Positions 1 to 11,479 of a DNA stretch of 64,000 bases are shown here, piece after piece. The notes beneath the pieces were generated by a model that was not told the DNA's origin, ran no database searches, and worked only from the letters and a program-made list of their open reading frames with translations. Location of the stretch: assembly GCA_030710605.1 (NCBI GenBank), contig CP092875.1, positions 67,080,469 through 67,144,468 of the forward strand, written 5' to 3'. The stretch's first letter is position 1, and the number at the start of each line of letters is the position of its first letter. Made by a program: the position numbers and the translations under genes. The stretch is from Cordylochernes scorpioides. Taxonomy: Eukaryota > Arthropoda > Arachnida > Pseudoscorpiones > Chernetidae.

Positions 1-153
1 TGCCTAAAGAAAACTGCAGTTTAGGAATAGTATAGCCGCTTTATAGGTGAACGAAACTCAATCAAAGTTGATCCAAGAATAGGGAGACCTATAAAGAAGA
101 ATAGAGAGAAATATTCCAGAAGTAATAAATTGTTATACCAGAACTTTCATATA

Positions 154-228
154 GTGGACATTGCGACTGCTGTGATAGAGATGCATGGGGACATCTGAGG
201 CTCTTCATTGGACACGACAACAACAACC
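154..228 (+). pseudogene. LINE 3' end (last codons plus CAA-rich tail)
   Basis: The frame from 154 reads VDIATAVIEMHGDI and stops at 196-198; a short tail ending in CAA repeats follows. The same ending occurs on the minus strand at 18957-19259 (ETAVIEMHGNI) and, more decayed, at 42875-42960. That recurrence identifies the C-terminus and 3' tail of one non-LTR retrotransposon family. Upstream to position 1 the frame is not clearly coding. Confidence 0.55.
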
Positions 229-487
229 AGAACTTTGAGCAATAAAAGGTCGTTCGATCAATTCATTCAATTATTCACGACAATCTGTAATTGGAAAAGC
301 AGTTCGGCAAGTTTTTTGGGTTCCCGCCCAACGGTCAAATCCCGTAAGACTTGCTGTTTTGGACCAAGAATGAAATCCCTATATTACTTCGGGGCCCACC
401 CGATCTTTCCTTAAATGACTTTTTCCCATATAGCAAATGGAAATTTCCGTATCAAGGCAATAGATCTGAATCTCCTCTAAATGAATT

Positions 488-676
488 AAATAAGACAGCA
501 GGTCTCTGGAGAGAATTTTCTTTTCATTTTTATTGCAATCTCAAGTTTTCAGACATTACCAACCTTTCTACAGGAGTATTCCTTTATACTGCTGTAGAAG
601 GGCGATAATTTACAAAAACTTGAGATTGCAATAAAAATGAAAAGAAAATTCTCTCCAGAGACCTGTTGTCTTATTT
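488..676. mobile_element. Palindromic MITE
   Basis: Two nearly perfect inverted arms of about 60 bp (488-549 and 615-676) surround a short centre of about 65 bp. The outer ends read AAATAAGACAGCAGG and its complement. Length and structure fit a non-autonomous fold-back or MITE; the superfamily is not recognisable. Short ORFs here are by-products of the palindrome. Confidence 0.75.
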
Positions 677-2357
677 AAACTGAAAATGTATTTTAAAGGG
701 CAGCAATTCGAGTTGCGAGAAAACATAATAGAAAATTCGCTGAAGTTCCTCAGAGCCTTGAAAGAAAACTGCAACATCTTTGTACTTTCTTTTTATCAGA
801 AAATATTTATTGTCTTTATAATGTCTGATAGAGCTTTTTGTTGTTTATTTTCCAACCGCCAAAAATGACAAAAAAAAAAAAAACAAATTAAAAAGGGATG
901 ATGATAACCTGCGTCTTGCAGATTAACATTTTCATAGAGACATATATATACATATTTATTGCTAGCTATATATCAAAAACGACAATAAAATTGCTACGAA
1001 AGTTGGTAAAGAGAGGTCATATATAGGTGTTCAGATGCAGAACAATCATTTTGAAGATTTTAAGATGAAATTATATTTTTATAATGTATTACGTTATATC
1101 CGGAAATATAATGAAAGTATATTATGTACAATGTAGAATTATATAAAATTTGATTATATTATAAGATTATAAACTCAAAAGGAGCTTATTCTATTTAATA
1201 AAGCCAAGATAAATAAAAATTTGTAACAAATATGATAGCAGTTAGAATTACAAATTGAGAAATAAACCAGTTATGTAAATCCTTGTATTAGAGTAAGGTA
1301 AACAATCTTAGTATAAAGTTGAGAAATAAGCAAATGAGGGATGTATCTGAAATAGAATATTGTGATTCATGGCTATTGCATTAATAAATGGTAAATCTTC
1401 GAGATTTATATTTTCTTGTTGATGCTATTATTTTGATGAAAGAAGTTCCTTTTGAGTTTATATAATACAGTTATTGTAATCGAAAAAGTTAATGTCTACA
1501 TAAAATTGATTAATGGGTATAATGATTCATTGAATTTAAATCGCTTATTTCAGAAAAATGTGAAATAATCATCATTAACAGTGTTAATTAGTGGTTGTAA
1601 AAATGTGAGAGGATAATTATCACACTAATATATAATGATGGTAATTTGATATTTTATCAGAGATGAGGCGTTGTGTATCAATAATGTTGCCAGAACAGAC
1701 TTTTTTCTATTTGACTTTGAGCTATCCGCCTGACATTAAACAAGTCTCTCATTTCTACAGTCACAAATTCATGTCTTAATGACTCTACTATATAAAATCT
1801 TTCTATATAGTTTTATAATAAAAAAACTATAGTCAGAGTTAGGAAGTTAAACAAGGAATTGAGTCATTCAATTTAACATTAAAAAGCGATCGGTTAAAAG
1901 CTCGTTATTTTGATAAATAAAAAATTTAGAAACTTACAGCCGCATGAAAACATGACATATTTTGCCCTATGCCTATTCGCGATAAGCAGGAAATGGTTCC
2001 ACATAATATATAACCTAACCTAAACTAATTTCTCTTAACGTATCTTAAAGTAACCTAGCGGGTTGATACAATATGTGGCACTTTGCCACCGGTGGCCGCA
2101 GAGATGAGTGTTCCACCCAAAATGTACCACATTTAAACGCTTTAACAAAGGATTTCCCTTGAATGACAAAGTGTGTAGAGAGGCCATATGTAATCCACAC
2201 AAACAGCACAGTCAATAACTATGACTGAAAGGGAAGTAGAAGAACCCATTCTTAGAACTCACCGATGACAAACTACTATATCGATCTTTCGTCTAGTGGG
2301 GATAGAGAAATAGGCCTTAAAGCACCATCGAATAAATAATATTGTAATAAATTAATA
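677..2357. other. AT-rich stretch, no gene seen
   Basis: Low-complexity AT-rich sequence with a poly-A run near 870. No long ORF, RNA gene or repeat shared with the rest of the window was recognised. A less AT-rich patch at 2040-2290 has no identifiable content. Confidence 0.4.
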
Positions 2358-2650
2358 TTACTGGGTTTCTCTGGAGTGTGTACCACCAATTACCCGGGTT
2401 TCTCTGGAGTGTATATCACTAATTACCCGGGTTTCTCTGGAGTGTATACCACCAATTACTCGGGTTTCTCTGGAGTGTATACCACCAATTATCCGGGTTT
2501 CTCTGGAGTGTATACCACCAATTACCCGGGTTTCTCTGGAGTGTGTATCACCAATTACCCGGGTTTCTCTGGAGTGTATATCACCAATTACCCAGGTTTC
2601 TCTGGAGTGTATACTACCAATTACCCGGGTTTCTCTGGAGTGTGTACCAT
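2358..2650. repeat. 33-bp minisatellite, about 9 units
   Basis: Tandem units of 33 bp beginning TTACCCGGGTTTCTCTGG, with a few substitutions per unit. Because 33 is a multiple of three, one frame stays open for 109 codons and reads as an 11-residue repeat (TNYPGFSGVYT). No start context, splice signal or recognisable flanking domain supports translation. Confidence 0.9.
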
Positions 2651-2966
2651 CCGAGTAAGTTCGAGGACAAGGGCTTCTCCAGCCATATATGTTTACACTA
2701 GTTAATCAATATCCAAGGTCAGCAGAGATAAGATACGTGACTGCACAGAAGTGTTCCAATAACAAACCCCTGAACGTCGAACAAAACGGTTTAAAGATGG
2801 CCATCGTCAAATATCATAATTATAAACGTTTCTTATATTTTATATAAGTGTAGAAGAAAATAAATACAACCCCCGAGTTTCTAGAGCTCCGAACGTCAAC
2901 TGCCCCGTTCAAGTTTTGTGACGAATATTTATTTTTAAAATTCAAAATTAATTTTACATATACTTA

Positions 2967-3040
2967 CGTTTATTTTGACGGGAGGAGCGTCCTATACTCT
3001 TAAAGTTCAATTTCCTTACGGCAAAATTTCCATATATATT
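2967..3040 (+). repeat. GC-rich dispersed repeat, 3' part only
   Basis: Matches only the 3' portion (TTTATTTTGACGGGAG onward to CCATATATAT) of the GC-rich repeat found in full at 3055-3357. A truncated copy lying just upstream in the same orientation. Confidence 0.6.
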
Positions 3041-3054
3041 CTGTACATTGATTT

Positions 3055-3357
3055 TCCCCATCACCTTGCCAGCTAAACACCTTTTTGGCAGATTTTAAAG
3101 ATTCCATTAGATTCCGTATGGATCTGGTGGAATAAAGTCCGCCCTAGGCTGACGAGGGCCATTACCCTGAAACCATGGTCTCTAGGTTCACGCTTCTCAG
3201 ATTGCTAAATATGGTGTTGTGGCTTTGTCAACCGACCCGAGGCCGCTAGTTTGCGGCGACGGTCAATAGATGGCATCTAGTTTCGACGTTTATTTTGACG
3301 GGAGAGGCACCCTGTGCTCTTAAAGTTCAATTCCTCCCTGCAAAATTTCCATCTATA
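3055..3357 (+). repeat. GC-rich dispersed repeat, SINE-like
   Basis: About 300 bp, clearly richer in GC than its surroundings. It contains GAGGCCGCTAG, GACGGTCAATAGATGGC and a CCATCTATATA end. Copies in the same orientation are at 17815-18008, 35395-35520 and 35523-35815, with a diverged relative at 4140-4280. Size and spread suggest a SINE or a short LINE end, but I see no tRNA-like head. Confidence 0.6.
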
Positions 3358-3429
3358 TACCTTACTTTTAAGATATTTAACTTATTCTGATTGTAACTAC
3401 TTTGCATTTTATAAATTATTTCAACTGGG

Positions 3430-3560
3430 ATATTATAACACTCTGCGGCGCTGAGTTTGTTCATACAAAAATGTAATGCCTTGGTAAAGGTTTGGCGTTT
3501 AGCCAACTGAAATATTGGCAAATAAATATTTTATTAAATCCAATATATGACTTTTTATTA
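3430..3560 (+). repeat. Penelope-like terminal repeat copy
   Basis: Contains CCTTGGTAAAGG, an imperfect inverted repeat around GCGTTTAGCC, then GAAATATTGGC and a TTTTATTAAATCCAATATATG end. The same block occurs at 7754-7980, 31098-31205, 34713-34921, 45720-45900, 57960-58062 and 60190-60310. Assignment to a Penelope-like element is inferred from this tail and from its frequent inverted pairing. Confidence 0.55.
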
Positions 3561-3657
3561 TCTAATGAATTATATATGGATTGCTCTATATTAAAAATAC
3601 CTTACTGTGTGAAAAAATAATGGAAAAAAAATAATAAAAAGGTCAGGTGTTGATACT

Positions 3658-3767
3658 AAAAACAAAGAAGGCATATCCTGACCACGAGCACATGTTCTTT
3701 TTAGATGGCCCTCTGCCATCTATAAAACACATATTCTCGTGGTCAGGATATGCCTTCTTTGTTTTTA
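3658..3767. mobile_element. Fold-back element, family FB-B
   Basis: Perfectly paired arms containing AAGGCATATCCTGACCACGAG and its complement around a short centre. Relatives: 25540-25755, 26230-26680, 39691-39835 and part of 45245-45540. A minimal, nearly all-arm member of the family. Confidence 0.75.
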
Positions 3768-4507
3768 AAACCTTACTGTATAATGCAAGAAAGAAATTAG
3801 ATGAGGGGGGGGGGGTATATCACTGATGAACCAAGCCCTCCTATCTAATTATTCCTATCACAGAACAGTATGGTGTTGAATACATCATCAGTGTTACAAC
3901 GCCTTCTAGCTTTTAAAATAGGCACAAATATTTTAACGTTACTTTTCATATAATTATTATACAGACCTCTTATATTTAACATAAAGTTGAAGCAATTAAC
4001 AATTAACTCATTACGTTTTGTTCTAGGAGAGATAGACAAAAATGCGTAGTTTTAATGCATTTTAAAGGGAGAAGTGCCACTTTCGGTAGATGAATATCTT
4101 CCTCCAACAATTCCATGTTATGGTCTGAAAATCGTCACTGCCACATCACCAGCTCAAACGCCTTTTTTGGAATAATTGACCGATGTCATAACTCCTCTTT
4201 CATAAGGTGTTATGAAATCGATGTCGCCCCTGTACTGATGAGGGTCATAGTACCAAACCATGGTATACATGTTTGTGTTTGCCTTAATTTTCCAAAACTA
4301 TCTATTCCTTTTTCCCTACCATCACGTTTTGTATACAGGAGTAATAAGCATAATAATTGTTTTAACGCCTTTTTAAAAGGATAGGTTACAAAAGTTACAA
4401 AATACCCCAGCCCATATGCAGCATCAAAATTGATAGAGAATTAACGACAACAATTTCAAGAATCAGAACAGGATATTTTGAAGGAATGAAGATAAACCCA
4501 GACATGA

Positions 4508-4693
4508 CTAGATCCTCTAGGAACACACTGCAATAACTGTCACAACAACCAACTCACTCTGGACCATATATACAGTTGCCCGGCCATCCTTGCAGCCCTC
4601 TATATGGAAGATATCAATCCAGAAGAGGACATTCATACGGAAAAGGCACCTTTGTTGGCCGGTATTGTGATCAGGGTGCACGGACCGATCTGA
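4508..4693 (+). pseudogene. LINE ORF2 C-terminus with CCHC knuckle
   Basis: Open from just after a stop at 4505-4507 to a stop at 4691-4693 (about 61 codons). It shows CNNC, a histidine in LDHIY and SCP, i.e. the C-x2-C...H...C knuckle at the end of many non-LTR retrotransposon ORF2 proteins. It then reads YMEDINPEEDIHTEKAPL and ends IVIRVHGPI. The same ending recurs, broken, at 57410-57912. A 5'-truncated dead copy. Confidence 0.7.
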
Positions 4694-4866
4694 TCTGCTC
4701 CATGGACAAGACACCACTACCAAAAGGAGATTCCTCTTTTTGTATAAATATACACTTTTTGTGTAAAAAATGATAAAATATATAATAGGGTAGTGCAAGA
4801 GTATAAATCATAATGCATTTCTTGACCATCTCAATAACAACATTACATTTGCGTTTTATAATACAA

Positions 4867-5890
4867 CTAGACGAATGGCCCGGGCAACGCCCGGGTTTTA
4901 CCCGAGTGCGAATATATTTTAAAAACGTTGTCTTGGGTGGTCGCTATAGACAGGGTGGTCTGTATAGACAGGTGTATGTATCACACAGCCGATAACAGGG
5001 TTGTCTAGAGTGGCCGCTATAGACAGGTGTATGTATCACACAGCCGATAACAGGGTTGTCTAGAGTGGCCGCTATTGACAGGGTGGTCTGTATAGACAGG
5101 TGTATGTATCACACAGCCGATAACAGGGTTGTCTAGAGTGGCCGCTATAGACAGGGTGGTCTGTATAGACAGGTGTATGTATCACACAGCCGATAACAGG
5201 GTTGTCTAGAGTGGCCGCTATAGACAGGGTGGTCTGTATAGACAGGTGTATGTATCACACTGCTGATAACAGGGTTGCCTAAGGTGACCGCTATAGACAG
5301 GGTGGTCTGTATAGACAGGTGGATGTAACACACTGCTGATTACAGGGTTGCCTAAAGTGTCCGCTATAGACAGGGTGGTCTGTATAGACAGGTGAATGTA
5401 ACACACTAATGATAACAGGGTTGCCTAAGGTGACCGCTATAGGCAGGGTGGTCTGTATAGACAGGTGGATGTATCACACTGCTGATAACAGGGTTGTCTA
5501 GAGTGGCCGCTATAGACAGGTGTATGTATCACACAGCTGATAACAGGGTTTTCTAGAATGGCCGCTATATACAGGGTGGTCTGTATAGACAGGTTAGAAT
5601 GGCCGCTATATACAGGGTGGTCTGTATAGACAGGTGGATGTAACACGCTGCTGATTACAGGGTTGCCTATAGTGTCCGCTATAGACAGGGTGGTCTGTAT
5701 AGACAGGTGGATGTAACACACTGCTGATAACAGGGTTGTCTAGAATGGCCGCTATAGACAGGTGTATGTATCACACAGCTGATAACAGGGTTGTCTAGAG
5801 GGGGGCAGGGAGGACACGTGTTCGCCGGCGGCAGCCAATGGGCGCGCATTCTATCCGTGAGCTTCAGAATAAGGCAATTATATAAGTAGA
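4867..5890 (-). mobile_element. Non-autonomous Helitron with minisatellite interior
   Basis: On the minus strand the element starts TC (plus 5889-5890, next to host T at 5891) and ends CTAG (plus 4867-4870, next to host A at 4866). It has a perfect 7-bp hairpin (CCCGGGC/GCCCGGG, 4879-4895) just inside CTAG. TC start, subterminal hairpin, CTAG end and insertion between A and T are the defining Helitron features. No helicase remains; most of the body is the 73-bp array. Confidence 0.8.
4933..5799. repeat. 73-bp minisatellite inside the Helitron
   Basis: About a dozen units; the full unit is 73 bp, beginning GTGGCCGCTATAGACAGG, and some units lack an internal ~18-bp block. Variants such as CACAGCCGATAAC versus CACTGCTGATAAC cluster in blocks, as expected from local unequal exchange. 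Open frames on either strand are artefacts of the repeat. Confidence 0.9.
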
Positions 5891-5920
5891 TACTAGTATA
5901 CTAGTATAATGCGGCTTATG

Positions 5921-6132
5921 ATTGTAAAACGACATTTGAGAATTATCCCGCATGAGTTTCTTTTAAACGAAAAATCGAAATTTATTTTTAAGGAGAAATA
6001 ACGATTATACCTCATACCTTTCATACCTCATCTCTAAGGTTATAAATAATCGTTTATTCTACTCAAAAATAAATTTCGAATATTCGTTTAAAAGAAACTC
6101 ATGCGGGATAATTTTCAAATGTCGTTTTACAA
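5921..6132. mobile_element. Fold-back element, family FB-A (core-less)
   Basis: Arms of about 100 bp beginning ATTGTAAAACGACATTTGAG pair with 6030-6132. It lies 30 bp from the Helitron 5' end. Other FB-A copies (23316-24545, 33090-33345, 49858-50052, 61340-61620) carry part or all of a tRNA-like core; this one lacks it. Confidence 0.8.
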
Positions 6133-6844
6133 ATTTGCGTTTTAATTCACCTCGCTATCAAGCTGTTAGAAAGAGATCAAGATGTAAATAAAGACTGGCT
6201 GCACACCAAATAGGATGCTGGAAATAAAATTAACAGAAGATTTGGTATTTTAACCAAAAGATTTACAGTTGGATTTAACGGCTGCAGACGACAGGAAGTT
6301 GGCGCCACAAGGTCAACTTAATCGGCTGCTCGGATTAATTGGAAAGGAAAAAAATACTGGAAGTCAGAGGTCAAGGGGACTCAACAGAGGTGACGTTTTC
6401 CATCCCAAAAAATATATAATCAATATTTTATCGTTTAAATTATGTCAACAAACTCAATCTGTATCATTGAATAGACAGTCACTGTATAGTGTCTAGCTCT
6501 TTGCAAATACTGATCTTTCTGGATGATTCTAGATCATATTTAAACAATGTAGACCGAAAGAATTTAATTCTAAGTTCTAATTTGTTTGTTGTTCTGTTTG
6601 TTTTCTCTCTAATAGGCGCAAATATTTCAATATCACGCCTGGTTGATTAATAAATAATTTAAAAAAAGATAATTTACAAATAGTTTTTGCCAAATAATGT
6701 TTAACAAATAAAGAATATTATGATGCATTAGCGCACCATCTGTTATGAAAATTCGAAAATATTATAAATAAAGAGTACTTAAAGTTTGCTTTGTCGTTTT
6801 TATATATACATCATAATTGATTTATTGATATGACGTCTTTTTAT
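6133..6844. other. No recognised feature
   Basis: AT-rich sequence. A 75-codon open frame at 6269-6496 has no recognisable motif. The block at 6720-6770 resembles the flank of the fold-back at 20961-21507. Confidence 0.3.
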
Positions 6845-6960
6845 AAATAACCGCCGCGCGCTGATTGGCTTATTTTTCTGATATCTAACGTCATCGGATG
6901 ACGCATGCGCAATTTATTTTCTTTCTGTCGCCATCGCCTGCTTAAAGGTCCGGGAAAGTT
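6845..6960. promoter_or_regulatory. CpG-rich promoter-like patch
   Basis: A short CpG-rich island in AT-rich DNA. It contains a CCAAT box in reverse (GATTGGC), a CRE-like AACGTCAT and an NRF1-like GACGCATGCGCA within about 60 bp. Such clusters mark TATA-less promoters in animals. No ORF or first exon is recognisable on either side, so it may belong to a transposon or be fortuitous. Confidence 0.3.
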
Positions 6961-7753
6961 TCAGACTTTCTTTTTTTATATGATACGATCTAAAAGAACT
7001 AATAGCCTTATCATTTGCTGATTCTCTTGAATACTAAACCTCCTTACTCCACTTTAAATACATGTGAATTTCTGGGTTTATCATAGTATCTAAATCCAGC
7101 ACAAATCACTACAAAATAGTTCGATGTACAACTTTCTCAAAATTTTGATGTTCAAATTGCTAAAATATATTTTCGTAGATACCTCAATGATGTAGAACCT
7201 TGTCTACAAGAATTATAGAGAAACACTAGATATATACAATATAGAGAGGCAGTAAAAATCACAAGTTTGTTATGTATAAATATTTTATGTAACTCTCTGA
7301 TGATACTATAAATTTAACTGAGTTTATGTTTTCAAAGAGGAAACTAATTAAAGTTGATAATTGGTGATGCTAATAATAGCTGGTTTAGAAAGCAAACACA
7401 ACTTTCTCCCGTCCACACAAAACACTGGGAGATAACATTCCACTTTCCCTGCTATCTTGTTGGGCTGATACAGCACCAGCTATTGCAAACATAGAAAGTC
7501 CATCTGAAGTCTCAGGGTTTGGAAAATGGAAATTAGTAGTCACGTGTAGTTTCGTATATTGAAAAAATGATCCTTAGATAGATTTATTGATTTGGTTAAA
7601 AAGCTACTGTTGGATTGAAAATCCATTCTGATTTCAATCTGTTCAATTGGAAAGATGGTGAGAGAGAGATTGAAATTAAAACTACTTTATTAAATCGTTG
7701 ATATAAGATTATATACACGTATATTTGGGTTAAATAAATGATTATATATATAT
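6961..7753. other. No recognised feature
   Basis: AT-rich sequence with a more balanced patch at 7390-7550 that shares no repeat with the rest of the window and has no usable ORF. Possibly unique DNA. Confidence 0.3.
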
Positions 7754-7980
7754 TAGATAATAAAAAAGCCTATATTGGATTAAATATAATATTTATTTGC
7801 CAATATTTCGGTTGACTAAACGCCAACCTTTATCAAGGCATTGCCATTTTGTATATATAAAAAGATATATAATAAATATAGATACAAAATTGTAATGCCT
7901 TGATAATGGTAAGCGTTCAGCCAACCGAAATATTGGCAAATAAATATTTTATTCAATCCAATATATGTTCTTTTATTATA
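7754..7980. repeat. Penelope-like terminal repeats, inverted pair
   Basis: Two copies of the block face each other: a minus copy ending near 7850 and a plus copy from about 7890, each with the CCTTGATAA...GCCAACCGAAATATTGG core and a CAATATATG outer end. Inverted terminal repeats of this kind are known in Penelope-like retroelements. No reverse transcriptase or GIY-YIG sequence lies between them. Confidence 0.55.
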
Positions 7981-7983
7981 TAA

Positions 7984-8690
7984 CTAGCGGATGTACCCGG
8001 CTTCGCCCAGGTTTTTCTCGAGGGAATGTTTGTAGTCTAGTAAAAGAAAATATACTACACCTAAAAACTATCAGAGAAAAAGAAACCACGGAAGGTGAAC
8101 AGAAAAATGCTTACAATGGATGTTATGTTTACGATATCAAGTTAAATAAAAACAAAGATAAAATTTGCATATGTTGGTCACTATAAATTTGTATATTTGT
8201 TAGGCGAAATTAGAAACATGATAAAACAATTGGGTATTCAAAACCAAATGTAGAAATAAAAGTTGAAGTATAATAAACAATGTTAAAGATTAGTTTTAAT
8301 TATTAATCAAGATTGTGTGTGAATATGTGAGAAAGATGTAATATCGTTGTTGTTTTCTTGGCCGACTGTTTTACATATGGTGTTATCTTAAAATTGCTTG
8401 TTTTGAATATTTTTTAGATTGAGATTATTAGCTAGTATGTAAAAAAATTAACTCTGTTGAAATTTAATTTTGTATTTATATATAAATAAAATTAACTCTG
8501 TTGATTTTTTTGTATTTAATCGATAACAGCGAAGTTACGCATGTTAATGTTAGGAAATATATTTTGATGTTAAGCAAAACCTGCTCCATCTCGTTTTACA
8601 TAAATGTTGAAAATTTGGTTGAAATTGATGCATTGTAACGAAAGTTTTTAGTGATGTCCACTTATGAAATTTCCATTTTATTAATATAGA
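7984..8690 (-). mobile_element. Non-autonomous Helitron, reference copy
   Basis: 707 bp. On the minus strand it begins TC (plus 8689-8690), ends CTAG (plus 7984-7987), has a GGGCGAAGCC hairpin region near the 3' end and sits between host A (7983) and T (8691). It inserted at the edge of the Penelope repeat. It is collinear with 27235-29394 and serves as the empty site for the insertions there. A 73-codon frame at 7965-8186 spans the terminus and is not a gene. Confidence 0.85.
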
Positions 8691-9697
8691 TGATAAATGT
8701 ACGAATAAATATATGTAAATATATCAAATAATTGATAAATATGCATATATATAGAATATAAACAATATCGTCATTGGTGGCGCCCACCGCGGTAAAGAGT
8801 CAGCCACCGATGTACAAAAAGATTTCTTTCCTACAGAGTGGGAAGGTCTATGTGATGGCTGGCGTTACTTAACTCAAGACCAAGATGGTGCTTGCAGATG
8901 GTAGCCTTCGAGATAGACAGATTCATTCGTAATATTTGACCAACCCATTTATTGATAAATTAAGGTAAAGTAAATCACATACGTGTTTCGGGAAGTTGGC
9001 CCTCGTCAGCGTGGAGCAGACTGTATCTCAAAAGGTATCAAATAATTTTATTATTTTGAATATGGTACAGATTGGATATATGTACAGTTGGTTCCTTTTA
9101 GTGTTCAGGGCATCTCAACTCCTTTGCAGTTATTTCGCAGGGAGAGAGATATTGCAAATAGTTTTGTAGCTATTTTAAAGGAAAATTTCAAAAACTCTTT
9201 ACCGTTTTTAAATACAGAATAACCTCCTTTGAGAGGCCTCCTAAAATATGGAATAACCTGGTCTCTTCTGGAGAGGAAAAGAAAGGTAATTCCTCATTAG
9301 ACAATTGATATTAATTCTGTTTTCAGGCCATTTTTTAATCTCAAAATAGTGAAGGAGATAGTAACAAGTCAAATTGTTTCCTACATTGCAATACAGTGCG
9401 TAAGTTTTCACCGCATTTCTACATGTGTAGTTATGTAGTGAATCCTTACACTATATTGTGATCACTAGTTAGATTTTGAAATAGTTGCAAATGGTTTTAA
9501 ACGATATACATCAATCAAATAATTGCAAAAGGTTTCTTTATTTATTTATTTATTTTTATTAAGCTTTCAAGCGCTAGCTCATCATCAGGCCAATTGTTTC
9601 GCAAATTCCTACAATATATATATATAGAGGTGTAGAAGGTATTTACATATTTACATATTGAAAAAGTTTAACAAATTCTCTAATAAAGAAACTTTTG
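8691..9697. other. Mostly unassigned
   Basis: A patch at 8950-9030 shares the CGTGTTTCGGGAAGTTGGCC...CAGCGTGGAGCAG phrase with FB-B interiors, so it is a fragment of that family. The remainder (9030-9690) is AT-rich with no recognised feature. Confidence 0.3.
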
Positions 9698-9976
9698 CAC
9701 CTATCTCCCGATTTACACGGTACTTTTTTTACACGTTTTCGCTTTTACACGGTTTTCCAAATAAGTTTTTTTTTTTGTTTTTATCGCACTATACTAAATG
9801 CTACTGTGATTGAACACATGCGCTGTGTACACATCTCACGAGGAATCCCGAGCTTATGTGCTGACTACATATTTTAACCTGTCAATGCATTTTATTTTTA
9901 TTTCTGTGTACACCTATCCCCCGATTTACACGTTTTTCTCAGGAACGTATCTACCGTGTAAATCGGGGGAGAGGTG
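9698..9976. mobile_element. TIR MITE, Tc1/mariner- or pogo-like
   Basis: Terminal inverted repeats of about 25 bp read CACCTATCTCCCGATTTACA on the left and GATTTACACGGTAG inwards on the right. A TA follows the right end; the left has TG where TA would be expected. The interior repeats the ATTTACACG motif. Length 279 bp, no coding capacity. Confidence 0.7.
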
Positions 9977-10103
9977 TATTTGATTGATGTATATCCTTTA
10001 TTGTAATCACTAGCTAGGTTATCATAGCGTTTTCCAATGGGATAAGTAAAAATATTAAAAATATTATTATATTCCAAAACTATTTTATATATATTCTCTA
10101 TAT

Positions 10104-10183
10104 TAGATAATAAAAGGCATATATTGGATTTAATAAAATATTAAATATTTTATTAAATCCAATATTTGCCTTTTATTATCTGA
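10104..10183. repeat. Palindrome of Penelope-like tails
   Basis: Two short tails (AGATAATAAAAGGCATATATTGG) face outwards and meet at an AATATT centre. They lack the CCTTGATAA core, so this is a deletion derivative of the inverted pair seen at 7754-7980. Confidence 0.6.
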
Positions 10184-10671
10184 TGAATTAAGTATGGATT
10201 GCTCTATTTTCAAAACGATTATCTATATTGTGTTGGCAAGAAATGAAGAGAAATTGAATGGATATAAGCGGAAGGATACACAGCTTAAATCCACGAACAA
10301 TTTTTTAACAAAAGATGCATTTGGTCTGGATAAAAGAATTTTTTGAAAATTCCCAATTAGATTTTCTCCAACCTTTAGTTTGACCAGACCGCAGTTCCCA
10401 CGGGAACTATCTGAACCAACATGAAGGATTTGGAACAAGCAATTTGCCAAACCTTTTTTTCCCCTAATCAGTTTTATTGATGACCGTTTTTCTGAAGATA
10501 AGAGAAACTCCCCTCTTTCGAGAATAAGAATTGAGTTTGAATTACATTTATCGTTTTTCTTTTTCTATATACCAGAAACTTCAATTGTTATGTCAGATTA
10601 TATGAAGAAATAAAAATGTTTTTGGTCATGTGTGTGTGTGTGGAACGCTACTGCTCTTTATATAAATATAT

Positions 10672-11056
10672 GTTATATAAAAATGAAGATTTTCCTGCTG
10701 TTGACTTGGGAATATTTTTTTCTAATTATATTTTAGATACATGAGTATCATCATGATATTGTTCTTTGCAGTCGTGGGAATGATAAAAGAGTTTTGATCA
10801 TTGATTTCTTTATTTGAGCTGAGGAATATATAAAAGACATAATTTGATAAAAGTAATGCCTGGCTTAAGGCGAGTAGAATAAGGAAAACAAAAGATTATT
10901 TACATAATGTACAAAAGTTTTGAGCCGGCCATTTGGATAAAAAACAACGAGTTTTTATAAGAGCGACCTCTGGCGGTCGATTTAGCAGAGTATTTTAATC
11001 TATGAAATATAATTTATATATAAAATAAAATAATATTTCAATATAACATATATATA
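10672..11056 (+). mobile_element. Repeat family F, short copy
   Basis: Carries ATGCCTGGCTTAAGGCGAG, TTTGAGCCGGCC and CCTCTGGCGGTCGATTTAGC, bounded by AT runs. Relatives: 12900-13315 (reverse), 26700-27045, 29751-30440 (reverse) and 44293-45242. Compared with the longest copy it lacks about 570 bp holding a gag-like ORF; the junction lies at a short CATT/GGAT match. Confidence 0.6.
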
Positions 11057-11226
11057 TATACATTTTTTGCTTATCCCAACTGCTCTATATTCAACTTGTA
11101 AATAAATTATTATTGTGAACGCAGAGATTATTTTTATATTTACTTATAATTATTTATTTACTTATATCTCAAAATGGTTTCTTATCATTTTATTTCCTTA
11201 AGAATATACCTAAATTATATTTAAAA

Positions 11227-11300
11227 AAAGGCATATATTGGATCAAAATATCATTTATTTTACCAATATTTCAGTTGGCTGAACGTCAACCTTTATTCAA
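11227..11300 (-). repeat. Penelope-like terminal repeat fragment
   Basis: Minus-strand partial copy with CCAATATTTCAGTTGGCTGA on the plus strand, ending abruptly after the CTTTAT part of the core. Confidence 0.5.
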
Positions 11301-11479
11301 AACGTTTAGAAATATATATATATTAGTTTTAGAATAAATATATTAAAATATTAACATACCTAGTTTAGAGATAAAATATTGAATAACTAATTCATTTTTT
11401 TAATTAAGTGGTGACTTGCTCTGTTTAATATATTTGAAAAATTGGTAAATACACACAGAAATATGCCTTTTTAATTTTA

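Noticed and set aside
2376..2705. 11-residue repeat protein (TNYPGFSGVYT)
   Set aside because: Unit length is a multiple of 3; no start context, signal peptide or flanking exon. Kept only as a minisatellite.
8291..8310. Direct TA or 1-bp duplication for the CACTG element
   Set aside because: Aligning the filled site with the empty Helitron copy fits a 3-bp TTA duplication best when the ends are CACTGG/CCTGTG.
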